In this document: piece by piece, positions 9,230 to 17,481 of the stretch
Layout: the number at the start of each line of letters is the position of its first letter
Numbering within the stretch: position 1 is the stretch's first letter
The notes under the pieces: model-generated
Seen by the model: the letters and a program-made list of their open reading frames with translations, nothing else
Told to the model about the DNA's origin: nothing
Databases searched by the model: none
Position numbers and translations under genes: made by a program
Assembly (NCBI GenBank): GCA_041397645.1
Contig: JAWKWE010000004.1
Span: 2,908,300 to 2,972,299, forward strand
DNA length: 64,000 bases
DNA from: Hyphomicrobiaceae bacterium
GTDB taxonomy: Bacteria > Pseudomonadota > Alphaproteobacteria > Rhizobiales > Hyphomicrobiaceae
Direction: 5' to 3'

Positions 9230-9331
9230 ATGGACTATCTGTTTGTAAGGCTCATCTGGTGGATACTTCTCGCTTTCGCTCTCGGGCTGGCGGCGGGCTG
9301 GATCTCGTGTGGCCGTGAGGAAGAAAACTGA
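9230..9331 (+). CDS. Small single-span membrane protein (33 aa)
   Basis: A 33-codon frame: the short lead 'MDYLFVRL', a hydrophobic core 'IWWILLAFALGLAAGWI' that could span the membrane once, then 'SCGREEEN' and stop. It lies between the BON/OmpA gene (45 bases upstream) and the double helix-hairpin-helix gene (58 bases downstream), all in the same direction. A GGAGA at 9203-9207 and an AGGA at 9217-9220 could serve as ribosome binding site. The composition is clearly membrane-like and unlike the surrounding sequence, which supports a real gene, but it is short and I recognise no family. Confidence 0.5.
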   Translation: MDYLFVRLIWWILLAFALGLAAGWISCGREEEN

Positions 9332-9389
9332 TGTGCCGCGAGTGCAGGCGAGGATGGCGTACTACGGCGCGCGGTGGAGTTGACCGGTT

Positions 9390-11363
9390 ATGACCTATTT
9401 GCTGCTTCAGACCTTTCTGTTGCTGCTGGCGAGCTACTTCACCGGTGCGTTCATCGCGTGCCTGATCAAACGCACGCTTAAAACCACACGCGCGGCCTAT
9501 GTGGCCGCCGGGCCTGTGACAGTTCGGCCGTTGCCCGCGCCCATTCCCGTGCGCACACCTGCGCCGCCGCCGAAGTTCAAATCGCGGGAGTTCGAACTTG
9601 TCCAGCCCAAGATCGATATCCTTCCGCGTCCAGAGCCGCGTCCTGCTCCCGCTCCACTTGATACCGAGCGGTTTGAGCGGACACTGGTGCACGCGGTTCT
9701 ACCGGACAATACGCCGCGCAAGATGATCGTCGAGATCCGTCCGCAGGTGTTGAAGCCAGTGACGGCGCGCGGGCCGGGAGCCGACATAGCAAAGCCTGCT
9801 CCCAAGCCGGCGCCTGTGCCGGTGGCTATGCCTGTGGCACCTAAGCCCGCGGCGGTTCCACCTCCGGCCCCGGCGCACACTTCGACGCCCATCGTCAGCA
9901 AGAGCCCGCCACAGTCGAGCACGCCAATTGCAGGTGGTGCGGCATCCGCGACCGCGGCTGCTGCCGCCGCAGCCCTTGCTGCAGCTCGGGCGGCCGCAGA
10001 TCGGGCGGCAACGCAGCCCCCTCCCGCCGCAGTCGATCGCACGCCGCCAGCAAGCCCAGTTTCTTCGCAACCGCCTGCGCCGAAACCGACAGCACCTGTT
10101 GTGCCGCCGATCACGGATGGCGACGACTTCCTGCGCATTCGCGCCATAGATGTGCCGTTGATGCAGCGCCTGCATGGGCTAGGCATAACGACATTCGAGA
10201 ATATCGCTGGCTGGACGCCCGCTGATGCAGAACGGTTTGGCAAGGAACTCGGAATTGGTGGCCGCATCGAACGCGAGCAGTGGATCGAGCAGGCGCAAAT
10301 TCTCGCTAAGGGTGGCGAGACCTATTACTCGCGCAACCGCGCCGCACTGCTGCAACAGCAAGCGGCAAGTTCGCCGTCGCCGCAACCGGTTCCGGCTGCC
10401 GAGCCTCGGGCTGAACAACCAAAGGCCGGAACCGCGCAGCAGGCTTCTTCCTACACCTCCGCAGGGCTAATGAGCGCTGCAGCGGCTGCCGCTGCCGCAG
10501 CAACAACCCTGCAGAAGAAGCCGGAGCAGGTGGAAGCAAAGTCCGTTCTACCGCAGCCTGCCGCGCAACAGGCGCCCGAACCTGAAGATCAGCTTGAGGC
10601 CGAAGAAGAACTGGTTGAGGATGCCGATCAAACCTCGCTGGAGGAAGCAGTCGAGCCTGACGGACAGGCTGACGATCAGCAAGAGATTGAAGATGAGCCG
10701 GAATCCGCGGAGGAGGAGTCTGCGCAGCCCGAGCCTTCCCTAAATATGTCGCCGCCGCAAACCCCAGAGCTTCCGCCAGCGGCAAGTTTGCAGGAACGCT
10801 TGTCCACCGCCGATGCCGAGCCTGGCAGGTCGCCACCGCCGCAACGTTCCGTCGCAGAAATGGCCGCTGCGGCAGCAGCTGCAATGGCCGCAGCTTCGGC
10901 AAGCGTCACTCGCGGTATTCGTCCGATCGAGCCGATCTCGCCGCTCTCAAAGGTCGATCCCAACATCTTGCGTCCGGCGCGTCTGGTGGATGCGATCAAA
11001 GAGCAGGAGAGCAAAGATAGTGAAGGCAGGGAGGCGGAGCGGGCAGCCCTCGATGGTCTGCGCTCCATCCGCTCCGATGCGCTTCTCAGTGATGGCGCGC
11101 CAGAAGAGTTCGATGACCTCAAGCGCATTCGCGGTATCGGCGTGCTGATCGAAAAGCGGCTCAATGCTCTCGGGATCGCGTCTTACGAGCAGATTGCGAA
11201 CTGGACCGCAGGTGACATCGAACGCATCAGCGAGCAGCTCGATTTCAAGGGCCGGATCGAGCGCGAAAATTGGGTTGAGCAGGCGCGCATTCTGGCCAGT
11301 GGCGGCCACACCGAGTTCTCCCGTCGCGTCGACAAAGGCGACGTCGACAGCAGCAAGGGCTGA
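9390..11363 (+). CDS. Membrane-anchored Ala/Pro-rich protein with two helix-hairpin-helix (L21/NuoE C-terminal-like) domains
   Basis: A 657-residue protein. An N-terminal membrane segment ('YLLLQTFLLLLASYFTGAFI') is followed by a long low-complexity Pro/Ala-rich region. The two ordered parts are copies of one ~65-residue domain: residues ~247-312 ('FLRIRAIDVPLMQRLHGLGI', 'IAGWTPADAERFG', 'WIEQAQILAKGG') and ~574-640 ('LKRIRGIGVLIEKRLNALGI', 'IANWTAGDIERI', 'WVEQARILASGG'). This helix-hairpin-helix domain is commonly found in alphaproteobacteria fused to the end of ribosomal protein L21 and NADH dehydrogenase subunit E. Between the copies lie acidic Glu-rich and Ala-rich segments. Its function is unknown; a membrane-tethered nucleic-acid or protein-binding scaffold is a guess. 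ATG 9390 begins directly at the membrane segment. Confidence 0.72.
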   Translation: MTYLLLQTFLLLLASYFTGAFIACLIKRTLKTTRAAYVAAGPVTVRPLPAPIPVRTPAPPPKFKSREFELVQPKIDILPRPEPRPAPAPLDTERFERTLVHAVLPDNTPRKMIVEIRPQVLKPVTARGPGADIAKPAPKPAPVPVAMPVAPKPAAVPPPAPAHTSTPIVSKSPPQSSTPIAGGAASATAAAAAAALAAARAAADRAATQPPPAAVDRTPPASPVSSQPPAPKPTAPVVPPITDGDDFLRIRAIDVPLMQRLHGLGITTFENIAGWTPADAERFGKELGIGGRIEREQWIEQAQILAKGGETYYSRNRAALLQQQAASSPSPQPVPAAEPRAEQPKAGTAQQASSYTSAGLMSAAAAAAAAATTLQKKPEQVEAKSVLPQPAAQQAPEPEDQLEAEEELVEDADQTSLEEAVEPDGQADDQQEIEDEPESAEEESAQPEPSLNMSPPQTPELPPAASLQERLSTADAEPGRSPPPQRSVAEMAAAAAAAMAAASASVTRGIRPIEPISPLSKVDPNILRPARLVDAIKEQESKDSEGREAERAALDGLRSIRSDALLSDGAPEEFDDLKRIRGIGVLIEKRLNALGIASYEQIANWTAGDIERISEQLDFKGRIERENWVEQARILASGGHTEFSRRVDKGDVDSSKG

Positions 11364-11405
11364 CGGTCACGCTCTGTCAATACAGGCGGGTTCTCGCTGG
11401 GCTGC

Positions 11406-12314
11406 TCAGGCGGCGTGTGCGTGCTGGCGCGCATCGGACTTGGCGAAGAACGACGCGATGGCGGCGATTGTGGCGGCATCCCATAGCAAGGGCGCGTGCC
11501 CCTCGTTGGGAACCGTGTGCGCCGTACAGTTTGGATGACGCCGCGTCATTTCATCGACTGTCGCCTGCGATAGCAGATCGGAGTTGCCGCCGCGGAGAAC
11601 CAGGACAGGGGCATTCTTGAGTGCGCCGAACTGTGGCCAGAGCTGTGGCATCGGACCGTCGAGCATGGAAAAGCCCTTGGCGATCTTGGCGTCATAGCCC
11701 GCGACAGGCCGCCCGTTCTTTTCGTTGAAAAGCTGTCGGGCAAAATCGAGCGCGTCCTCTTCGCTCAAATCTGGAAAATCGCGACGGGTCAGATCGCGCA
11801 CCGCGCGCGCGGCATCGCTCCACGATTTCGGTAGCGGCGTCTTCCCGACGTATCCGGCGATCCGCATCAAGCCTTGGGTTTCAATGACGGGGCCGATGTC
11901 GTTGAGCACCGCTGCACCGATGCGGGACGGCTGCGCCGCCGCCAATACCATCGTAATCAGCCCGCCGCGGGATGTCCCGATGATCCCGCAATCCGTCAAC
12001 TCCAGCATCGTCATGAAGTCGAGCACGTCCTGCATCTCGTTGGGAACGGTGTAATTCTTCCAATCTCGATCGTGCTCGGATAGACCGCGGCCGCGGGTGT
12101 CGAGCGCATAAACATCGCGCGGTGCGGCCTCGTCGTTGGCAAGTGCGCTCGCAACGAGGTGGAAGTCGCGGCAATTGCGTGTCAGTCCTGCCAGGCACAG
12201 CACGGGGCGCGTTGTCTTGCCGGGCTTCGCAGACGGATAGTGGCGCGCATAAAGACGCAATCCATCGCGTACGGTGAAGTAGATCTCCTTGAAGGCGGCT
12301 GGTGCGTCGCTCAT
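11406..12314 (-). CDS. Alpha/beta-hydrolase fold protein
   Basis: A 302-residue alpha/beta hydrolase. The nucleophile elbow is 'GTSRGG' (Ser nucleophile), the oxyanion region is 'LAGLTRNCRDF', 'DTRGRGLSEHD' follows, and near the C-terminus 'DLLSQATVDEM' and 'VPNEGHAPLLW' supply the likely acid and catalytic His. The fold acts on esters, amides or epoxides; the substrate cannot be read from sequence. I chose ATG 12314 because AGGAG lies 11 bases before it; a GTG at 12326 overlaps that site. It is convergent with the helix-hairpin-helix gene and downstream of the transglycosylase gene on the same strand, about 90 bases away, so the two may share a transcript. Confidence 0.85.
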   Translation of the reverse strand: MSDAPAAFKEIYFTVRDGLRLYARHYPSAKPGKTTRPVLCLAGLTRNCRDFHLVASALANDEAAPRDVYALDTRGRGLSEHDRDWKNYTVPNEMQDVLDFMTMLELTDCGIIGTSRGGLITMVLAAAQPSRIGAAVLNDIGPVIETQGLMRIAGYVGKTPLPKSWSDAARAVRDLTRRDFPDLSEEDALDFARQLFNEKNGRPVAGYDAKIAKGFSMLDGPMPQLWPQFGALKNAPVLVLRGGNSDLLSQATVDEMTRRHPNCTAHTVPNEGHAPLLWDAATIAAIASFFAKSDARQHAHAA

Positions 12315-12407
12315 CGTTCGATTCACTCCTGGCGTTGCGATTCGTCTGCTTCGATTGAAGCACTATACCGTTTCGGAGTGGAAATGCGCACGCGACGGGT
12401 ATTTGTT

Positions 12408-14750
12408 TCAGCCCTCTGATCCCGATCCGGCACCGTCGCCATCACGATTTTCTCGGTCATCGGTCTTAGTTGGAATTTTGCCTGATCCGCGCGCACGCTG
12501 CAGGTCCTTGTCGATCTGCAATGCGGTTGCCTCATTACCGATCCGTGCCCGATAGATCTGGATGTTGGAGAGCACTTTGGCAACGTACTCCCGCGTTTCT
12601 CTAATTGGAATGCGTTCGATCCAATCGATGGGATCAATCTTGGGATCGCGCGGGTCGCCGAACTCGCGCACCCATTGACGGGCGCGTCCGGGGCCGGCGT
12701 TGTATCCGGCCAGGCCCAGCACATAGGATCCGTCGAACTCGTCCATGCGGTCGCCGATATAGGCCGAAGCGATCATGGCGTTATAGGACGGATCTTTCAG
12801 CAAGCGGGAGATGTCGCACTTGAGCTTGTAATCGCGGCAGACGTGCTTGGCGGTGACGGTCATGACCTGCAGCAAACCCTTGGCCCCGGCGCCTGAGACG
12901 ATGCTCGTATCGAATTCCGTTTCCTGGCGCGCAATGCCGAGCAGGAACGGCAATTCCGGCGGTTGGCGCAGCGGCGTGTAGGCTGGGAAAACGTGAACCG
13001 GATAGCCATAGGTGATGAGGTTTTGTCCACGCGCGATTGCCGATTTGGCTACGCGCAGCGACATCTGTGTGTCTCCGATCGCGTCGGCGAGATAGGCGAT
13101 CATGCCTGCCTCTTCTTCCGTCGGAAGGCCGATGCGCAAGGAGGTGAGGAAGCCGCGGGTGTAGTTGCGCGACAGGCCGGCCTTGTCCGCCAGCACGACG
13201 GCCTTCACCGCATCGAGATTGTTGAAGCGAGCGATCTGCTCTGCCGTCGGCTGTTTGGGCGGCGTTATCTCGATGCGCGTGCTGGTTGGATCAAGCTTCT
13301 TGATGCAAAGCAAACCGTGGAACGTGTCGCTGTCTTTGGCGCCAGCTTTATAGAATGCCCTTGCACCTGCGCTGTCGCCGAGAGCTTCGGCAACGCGCCC
13401 CTGCCAGTAGGTGGCTTTGGCGCGGCTTAAAGGTCCATCGGCGGCCTTGGCCATGTCGGCGAAATGTTTTGCGGCAACGTCGGGTTTGCCCAGATATCGA
13501 AATGCGATCCAACCCGCCATGAAGGTCTGCTCCTTCAGCGGATTGACGCTGAGGGGCCCCGCGTCTCTCGTCAGTTGGTAAGCGAGTTGATACTTGTTCT
13601 CCTTCAGCGCGTCATAGGCGAGTTGACGGCGCTCCGCCCACCATTCGTCGATTTCCGGGATCTTTTCCGGGTCCGGCCTGAACGACATGATGATTTTGGC
13701 GGCTTCATCGGTCTTGTCGGCTTTGCGCAGAAGTTGCGCGCGATGATAGGCGAGCCCGGTGTCTTTTGGGTCTGAGGGCAGAGCCGCCATCAGCTTTCTT
13801 GCGTTGGAGGCCTGGTCGAATACGGCAAGGCGCGCAATGGCCTTCTTGCGTTCGGGCTCGGACAGCAGCGGGATCACGCGCTTGGCATATGCAGAGCGTG
13901 CTTTGCGATTGCCGGCCCAACGCACATCGTCCGTCACCATGCGATCGAAACGCCACTTGTGGTCTTGCTCGGTCAGCAGGCCTGAGAAGCGTTCGAGAAA
14001 TCCAGTTTCGAGCGTGGAAGGAATGTCGTACTCGCGCCACGTCTTGGCGGCGAGTTTGCGGGCTTCTTCCTTATTGCCTTCCGCCAAGTATGCCGATGCC
14101 AGCGCCGCATATCCGAGGCCCGTTTCCGGCGGTGCATCTTGGAAGAACTGCTTGATCGAGGCCGCGCTGCCGCCTTGCGAGAAAAGTTGCTCTTCCATGC
14201 GTTGGGTCAGCAGACTGCGCTGCGGCCACAATGGATTGGCCTTGAGGAATGCGCGATATTCGGCCGGATCACCGTAGCCATAGCGCAAGCGGACCCAATC
14301 GAGCAGCTTTAAGGCGACGGGGTCGGTGATCTCCGCCTTCAACTCGATAAAGCGCACCATGTTAGCTTTGGCGACTGCGGAGACGGCTTCCTTGATGCGC
14401 TTGGCGTCCTCGGCCGAAGGCGCGTAATCGCGCACCGGCGCAAGAGCTTTGTCGAGCGCTGCGACATGTGCGGCCTCTTCCTTAAGTCGAACGGGGGCCG
14501 GAATTTCCTTGTTGGCGGGGGTTACCGCTGCGACCGCTTCGGCGGAGTGCGCGGTGAATGGAATCAGCCCCGATAGGCTCACCACCGCGGAAATCGTGCC
14601 AGCGAAAGCCATAATTGCAATGTTTGGCAGAGATTTCTGGGTACGAAAGGGCCGGATCGAGCCTTGCAGAGGCGGATTTGCGCTGCGGCGTGGGCTGGCT
14701 TGCAGGCCGCAGGCGTAGCGCCTAATGTCGCGTCGAATTCTCCGGTCCAT
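12408..14750 (-). CDS. slt: Soluble lytic murein transglycosylase (Slt70-type)
   Basis: A 780-residue exported protein: signal-like segment at residues ~43-68 ending 'AHSAEA', a long helical superhelix domain (~80-580; e.g. 'ATYWQGRVAEALGD'), then a C-terminal SLT catalytic domain (~590-740) with 'GIARQETEFD' (catalytic Glu near residue 610), 'AKGLLQVM' and 'LAGYNAGPGRARQW'. The family degrades peptidoglycan strands exolytically to 1,6-anhydromuropeptides in the periplasm. The usual Slt70 length is about 640, so this one is long at the N-terminus. ATG 14750 follows GAGGTG with good spacing; the frame also extends to 14795 but without such a site. It is divergent from dapA, with a 189-base gap. 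Confidence 0.88.
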   Translation of the reverse strand: MDRRIRRDIRRYACGLQASPRRSANPPLQGSIRPFRTQKSLPNIAIMAFAGTISAVVSLSGLIPFTAHSAEAVAAVTPANKEIPAPVRLKEEAAHVAALDKALAPVRDYAPSAEDAKRIKEAVSAVAKANMVRFIELKAEITDPVALKLLDWVRLRYGYGDPAEYRAFLKANPLWPQRSLLTQRMEEQLFSQGGSAASIKQFFQDAPPETGLGYAALASAYLAEGNKEEARKLAAKTWREYDIPSTLETGFLERFSGLLTEQDHKWRFDRMVTDDVRWAGNRKARSAYAKRVIPLLSEPERKKAIARLAVFDQASNARKLMAALPSDPKDTGLAYHRAQLLRKADKTDEAAKIIMSFRPDPEKIPEIDEWWAERRQLAYDALKENKYQLAYQLTRDAGPLSVNPLKEQTFMAGWIAFRYLGKPDVAAKHFADMAKAADGPLSRAKATYWQGRVAEALGDSAGARAFYKAGAKDSDTFHGLLCIKKLDPTSTRIEITPPKQPTAEQIARFNNLDAVKAVVLADKAGLSRNYTRGFLTSLRIGLPTEEEAGMIAYLADAIGDTQMSLRVAKSAIARGQNLITYGYPVHVFPAYTPLRQPPELPFLLGIARQETEFDTSIVSGAGAKGLLQVMTVTAKHVCRDYKLKCDISRLLKDPSYNAMIASAYIGDRMDEFDGSYVLGLAGYNAGPGRARQWVREFGDPRDPKIDPIDWIERIPIRETREYVAKVLSNIQIYRARIGNEATALQIDKDLQRARGSGKIPTKTDDRENRDGDGAGSGSEG

Positions 14751-14939
14751 CCTGCACCTCTTAGCATCATTAAGCGGCGTGCAGCGGACTGGCACAAGCG
14801 CTTAGGACAATTTGGTTACAAGTCCCCTGCGGCAACACCATGGCCCGCAGACATGGCTTCACCACCGCGGTCCGATGTGCAACCCATTGGAATTATCAGA
14901 TTCGCCGGCACGCCCGCGCGTAACACGCAAGGTTCGACG

Positions 14940-15833
14940 ATGTTCAAAGGATCGCTTACGGCTCTTATCACGCCTTTCAGAAACGGTGCATTGGATGAGG
15001 CCGCCTTCGCCCGCATTGTAGACTGGCAGATTACAGAAGGCATTCACGGTCTTGTGCCTGTGGGCACGACCGGAGAAAGCCCGACGCTCGACTACGATGA
15101 GCATAAGCGTGTGATCGAGATTTGCGTCGAGACCGCCAAGAAGCGTGTTCCGGTCATGGCTGGCACGGGTTCGAACTCGACGGATGAGGCCATAGAGCTT
15201 TCGCAGTATGCGCAAAAGGTGGGGGCGGATGGCGTGCTCATCGTCACGCCGTACTACAACAAGCCGAACCAGGAAGGGCTGTTTCAGCACTTCAAGGCCA
15301 TCAACGACGCCATCAATATCCCAATTTACATCTACAACATTCCTGGCCGCTCCGTCGTCGATATGTCGGTCGACACCATGGCACGTTGCGTGAAGGAGCT
15401 AAAGAACGTCGCGGGTGTAAAGGACGCGACAGCAAATCTTGCTCGGCCTTCTCAGCAGCGTGCCGCGTGTGGCGAAGTCTTCTGTCAGCTGTCAGGAGAA
15501 GACGCAACGGCTCTGGGCTTTGTGGCGCACGGCGGACGCGGTGTGATTTCGGTTGCGTCCAACGTGGCGCCGCGCCTGGTATCGCAAATGCAGAGCGCGC
15601 TTCTGGCTGGTGACTTCAAGACCGGGCTGGCGCTACAGGATCGCCTGATGCCACTTTTTGAGATCATGTTCTGCGAAACGAACCCGGCACCGGCGAAGTA
15701 TGCCGTCTCCAGGCTAGGGCTTTGCACGGCGGAAATGCGCCTGCCCATGGTGCCGCTGTCGGAGCAGAGCAAGAAAGCAATCGATGCGGTGCTCTTGGAC
15801 CTCGGCCTGCTGGAGTCGAAGGCCGCGGAATAG
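14940..15833 (+). CDS. dapA: 4-hydroxy-tetrahydrodipicolinate synthase
   Basis: A 297-residue TIM-barrel aldolase that condenses pyruvate with aspartate semialdehyde, the first committed step to lysine and diaminopimelate. Visible signatures are 'GTTGESPTLDYDEH', 'VTPYYNKPNQEGLFQHF', 'YNIPGRS' with the catalytic Tyr, and 'VAGVKDAT' with the Schiff-base Lys; the length is typical. ATG 14940 begins the conserved 'MFKGSLTALITPF'; the longer open frame upstream (from 14664) antisense to the transglycosylase start is not part of the protein. It is followed 49 bases later by smpB. A short inverted repeat (15833-15855, GCCGTT/AACGGC) sits in that gap and may attenuate read-through. Confidence 0.96.
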   Translation: MFKGSLTALITPFRNGALDEAAFARIVDWQITEGIHGLVPVGTTGESPTLDYDEHKRVIEICVETAKKRVPVMAGTGSNSTDEAIELSQYAQKVGADGVLIVTPYYNKPNQEGLFQHFKAINDAINIPIYIYNIPGRSVVDMSVDTMARCVKELKNVAGVKDATANLARPSQQRAACGEVFCQLSGEDATALGFVAHGGRGVISVASNVAPRLVSQMQSALLAGDFKTGLALQDRLMPLFEIMFCETNPAPAKYAVSRLGLCTAEMRLPMVPLSEQSKKAIDAVLLDLGLLESKAAE

Positions 15834-15882
15834 CCGTTTCCTTTTTGAGAACGGCAGAAGTATTGGAGCAACAATAACTAAA

Positions 15883-16356
15883 ATGGCCTCCAAGAGAGAT
15901 GACGGATCGACGCTTGTAGCCGAGAACCGCAAGGCGCGTCACGAGTACTTCATTACCGATAGCTGGGAGGCGGGAATTGCGCTGCTCGGATCGGAAGTGA
16001 AGTCCCTGCGTGTCGGCCAATCAAATATCACCGAGAGCTACGCCTCGTTCGAAGACGGCGGGCTGTGGCTGATCAATGCCTACATCGCTGAATACAAGGG
16101 CGCTGCGCTGTTCCAGCATGAGCCACGCCGCAAACGCAAACTGCTGCTGCATGAGGGCGAGCTGAAAAAGATGAAGCTCGCCATCGAGCGTAAGGGCATG
16201 ACGCTGGTTCCGTTGGAGCTCTACTTCAACCCCAAAGGAGTTGCGAAACTCAAGATCGGCCTTGCAGAGGGTAAGAAGCTCCACGACAAACGAGAGGACG
16301 CTGCAAAGCGAGATTGGAACCGTCAGAAGGCGCGCCTCATGCGCGAGAAGGGCTGA
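15883..16356 (+). CDS. smpB: SsrA-binding protein SmpB (trans-translation)
   Basis: A 157-residue SmpB. It binds tmRNA and brings it to stalled ribosomes. Hallmarks are 'ENRKARHEYFITDSWEAGI' near the start, 'LLGSEVKSLR', 'NITESYA', 'LLLHEGELKKM' and the basic tail 'KRDWNRQKARLMREKG' that mimics the anticodon arm. ATG 15883 gives the standard family start. Its stop overlaps the start of the next gene as TGATG, which suggests translational coupling with the peroxiredoxin gene. No tmRNA gene is seen in this window. Confidence 0.96.
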   Translation: MASKRDDGSTLVAENRKARHEYFITDSWEAGIALLGSEVKSLRVGQSNITESYASFEDGGLWLINAYIAEYKGAALFQHEPRRKRKLLLHEGELKKMKLAIERKGMTLVPLELYFNPKGVAKLKIGLAEGKKLHDKREDAAKRDWNRQKARLMREKG

Positions 16357-16934
16357 TGGACGGATCGTTCCCAAATCTTCTCGGGGTAGACTGGTCGACG
16401 ATTCCCGCCCCAGAGGACGACGGAGCAGCGCGCCATCTTACAGGCGCACGATTGCCGCGCTGCTCATTGGAAGCAACCGATGGCAGTCGCGTAGATCTCT
16501 CCCAATTATATGGCCGGACCGTTGTTTTCATCTATCCGATGACCGGGAGGCCGGATCAGCCGCTGCCGAAGGGTTGGGACGAATTTCCAGGCGCTCGAGG
16601 ATGTACGCCTCAGGCCTGCGGGTTTCGCGATCACTATAGCGAACTCCATGCAGCAGGCGCTGATCGCGTGTTCGGCCTTTCCGTTCAAGAGTCGGACTAT
16701 CAGCGTGAGGCGGCCGAGCGGCTGCACTTGCCATTTTCGCTCTTATCCGATGCCCAGAGTGCATTCTCTCGGCCGCTGAATTTGCCGACCATGGAGGTCG
16801 CGGGAATGCGGCTGTTGAAGCGGATGGCGATTGTTGCTGACAATGGAACGATCTCGCACCACATCTACCCCGTTTTTCCACCCGATCAGAATGTCATCGA
16901 GGTGCTTTCTTGGCTAAGACAAAATCCAAAGTAG
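16356..16934 (+). CDS. Peroxiredoxin of the PrxQ/BCP type
   Basis: A 192-residue thioredoxin-fold peroxidase. The motif 'GCTPQACGFRDHY' places peroxidatic and resolving cysteines five positions apart, the spacing of PrxQ/BCP 1-Cys/atypical 2-Cys enzymes. The flanking 'VVFIYPMTGRPDQPLPKGWD' and 'FSLLSDAQSAFSRPL' fit the fold. It should reduce hydroperoxides using thioredoxin. The start overlaps the smpB stop by one base and the end overlaps the next gene by 25 bases, so smpB and both peroxiredoxin-like genes look like one operon. The downstream paralogue has lost both cysteines. Confidence 0.85.
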   Translation: MDGSFPNLLGVDWSTIPAPEDDGAARHLTGARLPRCSLEATDGSRVDLSQLYGRTVVFIYPMTGRPDQPLPKGWDEFPGARGCTPQACGFRDHYSELHAAGADRVFGLSVQESDYQREAAERLHLPFSLLSDAQSAFSRPLNLPTMEVAGMRLLKRMAIVADNGTISHHIYPVFPPDQNVIEVLSWLRQNPK

Positions 16935-17476
16935 CGACGTGGCCCTGGCCTGCCCCTAAAGACGACGGCGGAGCGAAGCACATCATTCCTGGTACGCGGC
17001 TTCCAGACGTGGCGCTGACGGCGACACGCGGAGCGGCGGTCAATCTCGCGCGCTATCAGGAACGTGCGATCGTATTCGTGTATCCGTTTACCGGAACGCC
17101 GGGAGCAGCAAATCCGCCATCCTGGGACGACATTCCAGGTGCGCATGGTTCGACCCCCGAAGCGGAAGGTTTCAGAGACTGCTATCCAGCCTTCCAGGTG
17201 CGCGGCTACGAGGTGTTTGGCTTAAGCGCAATGGCAAGCACTCATCAGCGCGTATTTGCTGCACGCACGGGCCTGCCTTTCCTGCTGCTCAGCGATGAAG
17301 ACTTCGCGTTTGCCGATGCGCTTGAGCTGCCACGTTTTGAAACCGGCGGCTTGAGTTATCTGAAGCGGTTGACCATGGTGGTGCGGGACGGTGTGATTTA
17401 TCGTTGCATCTATCCCGTGCATCCGCCCGACACTCACGCAGCCACGTTGTTGGCAGAGCTTTCGGCAAGGGAGTGA
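16910..17476 (+). CDS. Peroxiredoxin-like paralogue lacking both catalytic cysteines
   Basis: A 188-residue protein clearly related to its upstream neighbour over the whole length ('VFVYPFTGTPGAANPPSWDD', 'LLLSDEDFAFADALELP', 'CIYPVHPPDTHA'). At the active site it reads 'GSTPEAEGFRDCY', so the peroxidatic Cys is Ser and the resolving Cys is Glu; a new Cys sits four residues past the latter. It is therefore unlikely to be a normal peroxidase and may be a regulatory or scaffold partner of the upstream enzyme. The start is the TTG at 16910, preceded by GAGGTG; the frame overlaps the upstream gene by 25 bases. There is no frameshift or stop, so it looks maintained rather than decaying. Confidence 0.8.
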   Translation: MAKTKSKVATWPWPAPKDDGGAKHIIPGTRLPDVALTATRGAAVNLARYQERAIVFVYPFTGTPGAANPPSWDDIPGAHGSTPEAEGFRDCYPAFQVRGYEVFGLSAMASTHQRVFAARTGLPFLLLSDEDFAFADALELPRFETGGLSYLKRLTMVVRDGVIYRCIYPVHPPDTHAATLLAELSARE

Positions 17477-17481
17477 GCTTC

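Noticed and set aside
9331..9393. 20-codon frame overlapping both the small membrane protein and the helix-hairpin-helix gene
   Set aside because: Start-stop overlap looks like coupling, but the peptide is Arg/Cys-rich with no support beyond that.
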